From positions 1 through 8,666 of the forward strand of contig CANJPN010000242.1 of NCBI GenBank assembly GCA_947475855.1: DNA of 8,666 nt. The letters are read 5' to 3'. Positions 1 to 5,554 of this stretch are shown here, in pieces. Position 1 is the stretch's first letter. Each line of letters starts with the position of its first letter. Source of the stretch: Bradyrhizobiaceae bacterium (GTDB lineage: Bacteria; Pseudomonadota; Alphaproteobacteria; Rhizobiales; Hyphomicrobiaceae). The notes below the pieces were generated by a model. It worked only from the letters and a program-made list of their open reading frames with translations, did no database searches and was not told the DNA's origin. The translations under genes were made by a program, and so were the position numbers.

Positions 1-18
1 CTCGACCCAACCTACGCC

Positions 19-1362
19 CTACCCTTGCTCCATCCGCACCACGCGGCCGCAGGGCGGTTGGAAAGCCGACGAAGCGCCGGGGGGCAGAACCCACAGCACG
101 TCGTAAGGCATGGCTTCGGCGGGAAACGCGATCTCGCCGTCGGTGATGATGGCCACGGCGCGGACCTGTGCATCTTCCGACAAGCGGATCATCGCGGGCG
201 AGAGATCGCTGCCGCCGTAGCCGGTGATCTGGTAGCGCGCGAGGTCCATCGGCGCGACGAGGTCGTCGGCGGTGACGCCGGTGTCGCATTGGAGCAATCG
301 CACCTGATCGACGGCGACGGTATCGCAGAAGTCCGCGATGGCGCCGAGCGCGCGCGGGATCTCGTCGTTCATGGAACCTGAGGTGTCCAGCACGACATTG
401 AGGATCCAGCCTTGGCGGCGGCGACCGGGCAGCACGACGTCGGAGCTTTCGACGGGGCGTCGCGACGGACGATTGAACGTGCGTTCGCCGGGCGCGACGG
501 ATTCTAGCCATCGCTGCAGCACGATCTGCCAAGGCGTGCGGTAAAGGCCGCGCAGGGCCGTGACGAGCTGCGATTGGCCGCCGTCGCCCATGCCGCGCAT
601 GCCTTTGATCGCGCCGATCGCTTTGGCGAGGGCGAGGGATCGTTCGGCTGCTTCGCGCATCTTCTCCGCGTTCGCCTGCTGGTTGGCGGCGTCGTCGGGG
701 AAGAGTTCGCGCTCGCGTTTTTCGTCGAGAACGTCGCCTGCTTCGGCATTGCCGTGACCCGGTTCGCCTTTACCGCTGCCTTTGCCGAGTGCGCGGCCGA
801 CGGTAGTTTCCTGGCCGTCGAAGACTTGCGTTTTCGATTTCATGTTCTCCGCGTTGCGCCGCATTTCGAGGACGATTTCCTCGGCGCCTTTCTCGCGTGC
901 GCCGGGCATGTCGAGGCCGCCGGCGGGAACGGTGGTGAAGCCCAGCTCATGGCGCAGGATGTCGTTGATGATGTAATCGTGCGCGTAGTTGAACTCTAGG
1001 TGGTGGCTGCCGCGCGCGCGATCGTGCGTTCTCAGCGCGAGGTGTAGCAGTTCATGGGCGAGGACGAAGATCAGTTCGTCGTCCTTCAACTTCGCGGCGA
1101 AACGCGGGTTGGCGATCATGCGGCCGGAAGCGAACACGCCCATCGTGGGGATGCGGTCGTCGAGGGAGAAGCGCAATGCGGCGGCGAGGCCGGCGAGATA
1201 CGGCATCGGCACGGTCAAGAGCTTGAGGCCGCGCTCGATGCGCTTCAGTTGCAGGAGGTCGTCCTGCGCGTGGCCTGCGTGCGGTGTCAGCGATACGATC
1301 GGGGTCAGACCCGTGGGGGCTGACCCCATGACGCGAGGTGACTTGCCTTGTTTGCGCGACAT
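19..1362 (-). CDS. Zinc-metallopeptidase-like + VWA domain protein (DUF2201-type), partner of MoxR ATPase
   Basis: A 447-residue protein. The N-terminal part (about 36-145) looks like a metallopeptidase: HELLH at 103-107 is an HExxH zinc motif, and the following N-Y-A-H-D segment (125-129) could give the third ligand. A charged, Gly/Lys/Glu-rich linker (about 190-240) leads to a C-terminal VWA domain with a MIDAS motif DTSGS at 326-330, then GGSD and ITDGE. This order matches the DUF2201 family (metallopeptidase-like domain plus VWA-like domain), usually encoded beside a MoxR ATPase, as here. Inferred role: substrate-binding or adaptor partner of the ATPase in the cytoplasm; no signal peptide is seen. 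The ATG at 1362 was chosen because GAGG lies 8 nt upstream; the frame stays open further upstream, but that part is antisense or out of frame to the ATPase gene. Residues 12-22 are encoded by a hairpin repeat, so the true N-terminus may be shorter. Whether the peptidase is active is unknown. Confidence 0.88.
   Translation of the reverse strand: MSRKQGKSPRVMGSAPTGLTPIVSLTPHAGHAQDDLLQLKRIERGLKLLTVPMPYLAGLAAALRFSLDDRIPTMGVFASGRMIANPRFAAKLKDDELIFVLAHELLHLALRTHDRARGSHHLEFNYAHDYIINDILRHELGFTTVPAGGLDMPGAREKGAEEIVLEMRRNAENMKSKTQVFDGQETTVGRALGKGSGKGEPGHGNAEAGDVLDEKRERELFPDDAANQQANAEKMREAAERSLALAKAIGAIKGMRGMGDGGQSQLVTALRGLYRTPWQIVLQRWLESVAPGERTFNRPSRRPVESSDVVLPGRRRQGWILNVVLDTSGSMNDEIPRALGAIADFCDTVAVDQVRLLQCDTGVTADDLVAPMDLARYQITGYGGSDLSPAMIRLSEDAQVRAVAIITDGEIAFPAEAMPYDVLWVLPPGASSAFQPPCGRVVRMEQG
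1301..1327. repeat. Hairpin repeat (GGGGTCAG...CTGACCCC) inside the VWA gene 5' end
   Basis: Arms GGGGTCAG (1301-1308) and CTGACCCC (1320-1327) are perfectly complementary. After one A/G mismatch the stem continues with CCC/GGG (1310-1312 with 1316-1318) around a GTG loop. The element lies in frame near the start of the minus-strand VWA gene and encodes roughly MGSAPTGLTPI. From general knowledge, GGGGTCAG-type palindromes are dispersed in many proteobacterial genomes; membership of such a family here is inference, since only one copy is in the window. Confidence 0.6.
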
Positions 1363-1374
1363 TGCCTGAACCTC

Positions 1375-1455
1375 GTAGGGTGCGGTAGCGAAGCGTACCG
1401 CACCGTCTCGTGTCACAATCGGTGCGGTACGCGCGATCGTGCTACCGCACCCTAC
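1375..1455. repeat. REP/BIME-like double-hairpin element between the MoxR and VWA genes
   Basis: Outer arms GTAGGGTGCGGTAGC (1375-1389) and GCTACCGCACCCTAC (1441-1455) are exact reverse complements. Inner arms at 1393-1405 and 1420-1432 (13 bp, core GCGTACCGCACC) are also exact. Each half folds alone: GGTGCGGTA (1379-1387) with TACCGCACC (1396-1404), and GGTGCGGTA (1421-1429) with TACCGCACC (1443-1451). Two REP-like hairpins in inverted orientation, as in BIMEs, thus fill almost the whole gap. The repeat contains the ATPase stop codon (TAG, complement of 1452-1454) and ends directly against the GAGG ribosome-binding site of the VWA gene. Such elements are often spread by RAYT transposases and can stabilise or attenuate operon mRNA; neither effect is shown here. 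Confidence 0.85.
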
Positions 1456-2540
1456 AGTTTCGTCACCTGCTTCAGGAGATCGAGCATCGCGGGATCGGCG
1501 CCGAGCGCGCTCCATTGCGGCACGAGATCGCCGACGAGGGTGAGTTGCTGTTCGGTCGACAGGCTCTTGAGGAAGCGATTGACGAGGCGCGGCGTGAGAC
1601 CGGCCAACGTGCCTTCGCGGATGTTCTGCCGCATGGCGTTGAGCACGAACCAGCGCGCGGCGTCGCCTTTGGGGAGCGCCTCGGGGTGGCGGACATAGTG
1701 GGCGAGCGGATGCATCTTCTCGATCGCTTCCTCGGCCAGCGCGCAGAACACCGCGGCGTCCTCCGGCGAGATGCGTCCGAAAGCCAGCGCGCGGCGGATC
1801 TCGCGGTTGAGCATGCCGCTCGCCTCGGCCATGTCGAGTGCACGCGAGAGCAGCGTCCATGCGCGCGGCGTCGAGAAGGGCTGCGGTTCGGCGGGGACCG
1901 GGCGCATCAGCGCGTCCGGCATGTAGCCGATGAAGCTCGTCACGTCGTTGCGTACGCCGTTTGCCTTGGCCCAGGTCAGCCACTCGTGCGTCTCGACGCG
2001 CAAGTTGAGGATCGTGACGCGGTTGACGAGCGCGGAGGACATCGAGCGGACGAGCGCTCGATCCTGTACGCGGTTGCCGGCGGCGACGACCCAGGTGCCC
2101 TTCGGCAGCGCGTGCTCGCCGAGACGCCGTTCGAGGAGCAGCGAATAGAGCGCCTTCTGCACGTCGGGCGCGCAGGCGGGAAGCTCGTCGAGGAACAGAC
2201 AGAACGGTTCGGGACGCTCGGGCAGCAGGATGCGCGGCGGACAGAAAACAGAGCGCTCGCCGACGATGCGGGGAATACCGCTGACGTCCTCGGGCGCGAT
2301 CTGGGTGCCCAGCAGCGAGCGGCAGGGCAGGCCGGCTTCGGCGGCGGCCTGGACCACCATCTCGGATTTGCCGACGCCTGGCGGGGAGAGCAGCAGGAAG
2401 CTCTGCTCGGCTGCCATGCACTGGATCAGCTTCTTGGCTTGCGTTAGCGTTATCGTCTCGCCGAGCGCGCTGTCGCCGGTCGCGGACATGAAGTTGCCGG
2501 CCTGTCCTGTATTGGCCTGTCCCATGTTGGCTTGGCTCAT
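1452..2540 (-). CDS. MoxR-family AAA+ ATPase
   Basis: A 362-residue MoxR-type AAA+ ATPase. Visible motifs: Walker A SPPGVGKS (52-59), Walker B CLFLDE (114-119), sensor-1 Asn156 in WVVAAGN, and a likely arginine finger R174 in SSALVNR, followed by a helical lid region. A short Gln/Asn/Gly-rich repeat (SQAN-MGQAN-TGQAG) precedes the ATPase core. MoxR proteins form hexameric rings that act as chaperones or activators with VWA partners (RavA-ViaA, CbbQ-CbbO, NorQ-NorD); the VWA gene lies directly downstream on the same strand, separated only by a hairpin repeat. The start at 2540 is preferred over an upstream in-frame start (2597) because GAGGGAGA lies just before this ATG. The stop codon falls inside the repeat, so the last residues may have been shaped by its insertion. 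The specific client is unknown. Confidence 0.92.
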   Translation of the reverse strand: MSQANMGQANTGQAGNFMSATGDSALGETITLTQAKKLIQCMAAEQSFLLLSPPGVGKSEMVVQAAAEAGLPCRSLLGTQIAPEDVSGIPRIVGERSVFCPPRILLPERPEPFCLFLDELPACAPDVQKALYSLLLERRLGEHALPKGTWVVAAGNRVQDRALVRSMSSALVNRVTILNLRVETHEWLTWAKANGVRNDVTSFIGYMPDALMRPVPAEPQPFSTPRAWTLLSRALDMAEASGMLNREIRRALAFGRISPEDAAVFCALAEEAIEKMHPLAHYVRHPEALPKGDAARWFVLNAMRQNIREGTLAGLTPRLVNRFLKSLSTEQQLTLVGDLVPQWSALGADPAMLDLLKQVTKL

Positions 2541-2992
2541 CCCCGTCTCCCTCAGCGCAGTCGTGCAGCCGCCTCGCCGCCGGCAACCCACCGGCATGGC
2601 TCTGGACAGCCCCCCGAGATGATAGTGCGCAAGTGCCCGTTCAAGGGCGGGAAGTCTGTTTCAGGAAAACATTGAAGGGGGAGGTGGCGAGTTGGAGATG
2701 ATTGGTCGGCTTTGCCTTCCATGTTCGGAGCCGAGGGGGCTGCCGTCGCAGCGGTGCAGCCGCGTGGGGCAGTAGGGGAGCTGGAGCCGACGAAGTGCCG
2801 GTGCTCGACACCGGTGTTGTAATACTGCCCTACAATGAGGCGATGACCTTGTGCACCGCAACAATGTCGAACTCCGGTCGCGATCAGCATTAGCAGCAGC
2901 TTCGCCTTAACCCCCGATATCGCTGCCGTTCTCGTTGATGTCATAATCGGTGTGCCCGGCGGCCGATGGCGTCTGCCCCCCGTCTCCACCGC
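2541..2992. other. Intergenic region upstream of the MoxR gene, no supported gene
   Basis: This 452-bp stretch lies between two minus-strand genes. Open frames exist on both strands, but none combines a ribosome-binding site, coding-like codon use and a recognisable protein. The minus-strand frame from an ATG at 2944 runs to 2552, just before the MoxR ribosome-binding site, but lacks a Shine-Dalgarno sequence. The stretch should contain the promoter of the MoxR/VWA unit. I could not find a convincing -35/-10 pair. It holds the nested inverted repeat at 2767-2830. Confidence 0.6.
2767..2830. repeat. Nested inverted repeat
   Basis: Outer arms GGGCAGTA (2767-2774) and TACTGCCC (2823-2830) enclose a tighter dyad CCGGTG (2798-2803) and CACCGG (2809-2814) with a 5-nt CTCGA loop. 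G-U pairs could extend the inner stem by about three pairs in RNA. No T-tract follows on either strand, so it is not a clear terminator. It may be a structured leader, an operator or a degenerate repeat; no family is recognised. Confidence 0.45.
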
Positions 2993-3193
2993 TCAGTGGA
3001 GTGGCCAATTTTCCTGGGGTAGACCGTGCGGCGCACTGCGCGTCATGACAACGGGTTTAATTTTTGCCTCAGCGTCGGTTTCCAGCGATGCCGGGTGGGC
3101 TTGTAAACTAACGGACTTGAAGTCCGAATTGAGGTCTATGGCGGCGACAATCATGCTCCCGATTCCGATAACCACGAGCGCAAGCTTGATCAT
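2993..3193 (-). CDS. Small membrane-anchored or exported hypothetical protein
   Basis: A 66-residue protein of unknown family. Residues 4-19 (LALVVIGIGSMIVAAI) after a single Lys form a signal-anchor or transmembrane helix; the rest is a polar tail probably facing the periplasm. The ATG at 3193 has a good site, GGAG with a 6-nt spacer; a TTG four codons upstream is in frame but would overlap that site. The gene lies 33 bp downstream of the 87-residue gene on the same strand, which suggests co-transcription. No function can be assigned. Confidence 0.55.
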   Translation of the reverse strand: MIKLALVVIGIGSMIVAAIDLNSDFKSVSLQAHPASLETDAEAKIKPVVMTRSAPHGLPQENWPLH

Positions 3194-3226
3194 GACGTTC
3201 TCCAATTCAACTCGGACGAAGACAGA

Positions 3227-3490
3227 TCAGGCCAGGAGGAGTGGCAGCACGATTGCGACGCCGAATGTCGCTAGGGCCAAGTCAACATTGACAACTGCAC
3301 GTGCCTTGGCATCGCGAGCGGGAACTGCCATCGATGGGTCCTCACCGCTCAGCGCCTTGCTTCGATGGCGTGCTGCGATCACCGCGTCCGTCTGCTGCAG
3401 CACCCATTCGACGAATACACCGCCGTGATAGTTGAGGTGGGCTTTGTCTGGCTTCCCTTTGAAAGGGATGAAGCGAGGGTGGTCCGTCAT
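3227..3490 (-). CDS. Small hypothetical protein with C-terminal transmembrane segment
   Basis: An 87-residue protein not assigned to a family. The N-terminal two thirds are soluble and rich in charged residues and His, with an aromatic stretch (YHGGVFVEWVLQQTD, 21-35) that looks structured. The last 18 or so residues (about 70-87) are hydrophobic and end at the stop, so it resembles a tail-anchored inner-membrane protein with the bulk in the cytoplasm. The ATG at 3490 is supported by GAGGAG with an 8-nt spacer; an upstream in-frame start at 3529 has no such support. It is first in a probable two-gene minus-strand operon and is divergent from the LuxR-type regulator, which may control it through the palindrome at 3608-3625. 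Confidence 0.65.
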   Translation of the reverse strand: MTDHPRFIPFKGKPDKAHLNYHGGVFVEWVLQQTDAVIAARHRSKALSGEDPSMAVPARDAKARAVVNVDLALATFGVAIVLPLLLA

Positions 3491-3607
3491 TACACGTGCT
3501 CCTCGTTTTGATGATCCGGCGAGAAGCAATTCGCCGAACTACCGAGGAAACTCCCAGAATTCGATGGGGCTGGCGTCATCCAGGCGGAGGAGTGAAGCCT
3601 CGGCCGA

Positions 3608-3625
3608 GTCATCCGATCGGATGAC
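3608..3625. promoter_or_regulatory. 18-bp perfect palindrome, candidate operator of the LuxR-type regulator
   Basis: GTCATCCGATCGGATGAC is a perfect dyad. It lies between divergent genes, 77 bp before the regulator ATG and 117 bp before the ATG of the small membrane-protein gene. LuxR-family proteins bind 18-20 bp dyads as dimers, so size and place fit autoregulation or control of the divergent operon. A single half-site, GTCATCC, occurs at 3575-3581, 33 bp away or about three helical turns. Binding is inferred. Confidence 0.55.
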
Positions 3626-3670
3626 GCGTATACAGGGGCTAGGGGTATGAGTTAGCTTTCTCACATTCTG

Positions 3671-3681
3671 GAACGTCGTTC
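3671..3681. promoter_or_regulatory. Short dyad GAACG-T-CGTTC before the regulator gene
   Basis: An 11-bp odd-centred palindrome ends 21 bp before the LuxR-type gene ATG, where a bound protein would block transcription. It is short enough to arise by chance. It does not match the alphaproteobacterial LexA pattern, which is a direct repeat. Confidence 0.25.
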
Positions 3682-3702
3682 ATTTTATTGCGCGAGGCGG
3701 AC

Positions 3703-4854
3703 ATGGCTGCTCAAGCCCAATTGCTCGATCTCGTCGGCGCGATCTACGATTGCGCCTTGGATCCTCAGGGCTGGCCGCCTGTTCTCGAGCGCGTGGCCGG
3801 TCTCGTTGGTGGCATCAATGCCTCGATTTCCGTGCAGGACCCAATGCACAAGCTCGGGCGGTTCTCGACGAGTTGGGGCGTGCCGGGAGAGTCGATCGAC
3901 CTCTACAATGAGCGCTACGCGGCGCTGAATCCCGTCATGACGAGCGGGTGGTACTGCGAGATCGATGAGCCGATCTCGGCGGCGCGATATACCGGCAGCG
4001 AGGCTTACTTCGCCTCCCGCTATGCGCGCGAGTTTCTGCGGCCACTCGGATGGGGAGACGCTATCGGCTCGCACCTGCTCAAATTGAAAAACCGCTATGG
4101 AATCTTGGCGATCTTCGGCCCGTGGGAGCGTGGTGAATTCCAAGAACTGGACTTAGCTGCCATTCGGCAAATATCACCTCACGTACGGCGCGCGGTGACC
4201 ATAGCCGACCTGTTGGATTCCAGAGGTCTGCATCAGGATATGTTGTCGGCGACACTGGATTTGCTAGCCGTCGGCATCATCCTGGTCGACGCGGAAGCCC
4301 GCTTGGTGCACGCCAACCGCGCAGGTCTTGACTATCTCGACGCTCGTGCCGCCCTGCGACGTGACGGGGATCACGTTTCCGCTCGCGATCCGAAGGCGGC
4401 GGCAGAGCTGCGGCAGGCGATCAAGACCGCGACCAGCGGCATTGCGACTCAGATGCCGAGATCGGGCCTCGGCGTACCCATTGCTTCAGCGAGAGGCGGC
4501 GATCTCGCGGCATGGGTCCTGCCACTTGATGCTGGACTGCGCGGTGATCTTGCCGCGCCATATTCGGCAAAGGCTGCCGTCTTCGTTCGGGAACTGGGCG
4601 ATACGTCTGGATTTCCAGGTGAGCTGTTCGTGAAGCGCTACGACATCACGCCAGCCGAATGTCGGGTGCTCATGATGCTCGTGCAGGGAATGTCTGTTGC
4701 TGAAGCGTGCGACGCGCTCGGCGTGACCGAGCCAACGGTGAAAACGCACCTCTCACGATTGTTCGCGAAGACCGGCACCAATGGCCAATCGGATCTCATG
4801 AGGCTTGCAGTCAGCGCCCTGGCGCCAGCGCAATCGTCGGCTGCGCAACTGTAA
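3703..4854 (+). CDS. LuxR-family transcriptional regulator with PAS-like sensor region
   Basis: A 383-residue DNA-binding regulator. Residues 1-170 form an N-terminal sensor region beginning LLDLVGAIYDCALDP, typical of long LuxR-type regulators in Rhizobiales. Around 180-250 a PAS-like segment can be seen (LLAVGIILVDAEARLVHANRAG). The C-terminal LuxR HTH spans about 313-372: ITPAE start, VAEACDALGVTEPTVKTHLSRLF recognition region, closing with KTGTNGQSDLMRL. It has no REC phosphoacceptor domain and does not look like a classic acyl-homoserine-lactone LuxR, so the signal is unknown. The ATG at 3703 is chosen (GAGG 5 nt upstream) over a TTG at 3688. It is divergent from two small membrane-protein genes and converges with a small gene 17 bp beyond its stop. 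It may bind the 18-bp palindrome upstream. Confidence 0.9.
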   Translation: MAAQAQLLDLVGAIYDCALDPQGWPPVLERVAGLVGGINASISVQDPMHKLGRFSTSWGVPGESIDLYNERYAALNPVMTSGWYCEIDEPISAARYTGSEAYFASRYAREFLRPLGWGDAIGSHLLKLKNRYGILAIFGPWERGEFQELDLAAIRQISPHVRRAVTIADLLDSRGLHQDMLSATLDLLAVGIILVDAEARLVHANRAGLDYLDARAALRRDGDHVSARDPKAAAELRQAIKTATSGIATQMPRSGLGVPIASARGGDLAAWVLPLDAGLRGDLAAPYSAKAAVFVRELGDTSGFPGELFVKRYDITPAECRVLMMLVQGMSVAEACDALGVTEPTVKTHLSRLFAKTGTNGQSDLMRLAVSALAPAQSSAAQL

Positions 4855-4871
4855 CCCCCCGGGCCAGCGGG

Positions 4872-5090
4872 TCATCTGACAGCGAGCTGCTTGGTCGCCT
4901 TGAGCACGAAGTCCGGCACAGTCGCTGCCTCTCCATCCTCCAGATTGGGACCTGCAATCATAGTAAAGTCGCGCGATATGCGCCCAATCAAAGGGTCGAC
5001 GACGAACGTCTCTTCCGCACGATCGGCCGGGCCTCGATTGCTGATCGCCTCGATGGAAAATCCTATTTCTTGGACCTTGTCTGTCATCAT
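4872..5090 (-). CDS. Hypothetical small soluble protein
   Basis: A protein of 71-72 residues with no recognised family. It has no signal peptide or membrane segment and is moderately acidic, with a plausible folded core (FVVDPLIGRISRDFTMIAGPNL, about 31-52). Codon third positions are only moderately G/C biased, so support is moderate. Two adjacent ATGs (5090 and 5087) follow AAGGA very closely; the second gives the better spacing, so the start is uncertain by one codon. It converges with the LuxR-type gene and is divergent from the 122-residue gene, with a dyad in the 95-bp gap. Confidence 0.45.
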   Translation of the reverse strand: MMTDKVQEIGFSIEAISNRGPADRAEETFVVDPLIGRISRDFTMIAGPNLEDGEAATVPDFVLKATKQLAVR

Positions 5091-5092
5091 TC

Positions 5093-5110
5093 CTTCGGAT
5101 GATGCCGAAG
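5093..5110. promoter_or_regulatory. Dyad CTTCGG-N6-CCGAAG in divergent intergenic region
   Basis: Perfect 6-bp arms (5093-5098 and 5105-5110) around ATGATG sit directly upstream of the minus-strand small gene and 75 bp before the plus-strand small gene. Position suits an operator shared by both genes, but no binding protein can be named and six-base arms have modest significance. Confidence 0.3.
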
Positions 5111-5185
5111 TTGGCAACCGCGCTACGATCCTGTGCCGTGAACTTGTGCAAGTCGGGCAACGATGTATCGATCGGGAGGACGCCT

Positions 5186-5554
5186 ATGTCGTCGCTGGGT
5201 TTTGCCATGGCATTCATGCTGTGCGCCTCGGACGGGAGTGCTTGCGAGACGGTGGCCATTCGCGCGAGCCGCTTTGCTACCCTCTCGCAGTGCCGGACGA
5301 CGATTGCGGATGCTCTGCGCGCTGCGATGAGGGCGCCGCCGTACGTTGCAAACTTGAGCGCTTCCTGCACAAGCCTGGAAGAACTCTGCAGTTCGGATGC
5401 GGGCCCGGTACAGCATCTCATGAAACGGCAGCCGGCAATGGGCGGGCTCGTCTTTCAAATCCGCTTCGATGGCGTGCGCCGAAGTTCGCCGGCCATCGAT
5501 GGCGCACTTTCGATGCTGTGCCGAAAGCCGCCCGAGAGTGATTGCTTCAGCTGA
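5186..5554 (+). CDS. Hypothetical cysteine-rich protein, possibly exported
   Basis: A 122-residue protein with no recognised family. The ATG at 5186 is picked over in-frame ATGs further upstream because GGGAGG lies 6 nt before it. Third codon positions are mostly G or C across the frame, supporting real coding. Residues 4-15 (LGFAMAFMLCAS) are hydrophobic and run into a possible cleavage region (DGSA before Cys20), but there is no basic N-region, so export is uncertain. Seven cysteines (13, 20, 36, 61, 68, 112, 120) suggest disulfides if it is exported. It is divergent from the small gene at 5090-4872 and stands alone on its strand, with nearly 890 bp before the next gene. Confidence 0.5.
   Translation: MSSLGFAMAFMLCASDGSACETVAIRASRFATLSQCRTTIADALRAAMRAPPYVANLSASCTSLEELCSSDAGPVQHLMKRQPAMGGLVFQIRFDGVRRSSPAIDGALSMLCRKPPESDCFS

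Noticed and set aside
1410..2447. 345-codon plus-strand frame opposite the ATPase gene
   Set aside because: Antisense shadow of a well-supported gene. Arg/Glu/Gly-rich composition and no recognisable domain.
1363..2586. Long open frame extending the VWA gene upstream across the ATPase gene (about 400 extra codons, minus strand)
   Set aside because: It overlaps the MoxR gene in another frame of the same strand, reads as an Arg/Ala/Pro-rich shadow and lacks any domain. The ATPase frame has all the AAA+ motifs.
2552..2944. Minus-strand frame ending just before the MoxR ribosome-binding site
   Set aside because: The position is tempting for an operon leader gene, but there is no Shine-Dalgarno sequence at the ATG, weak codon bias and no protein-like pattern after a short hydrophobic stretch.
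3671..3681. GAAC...GTTC near the LuxR gene as a LexA site
   Set aside because: It is an inverted repeat with three bases between, while the alphaproteobacterial LexA box is a direct repeat with seven.
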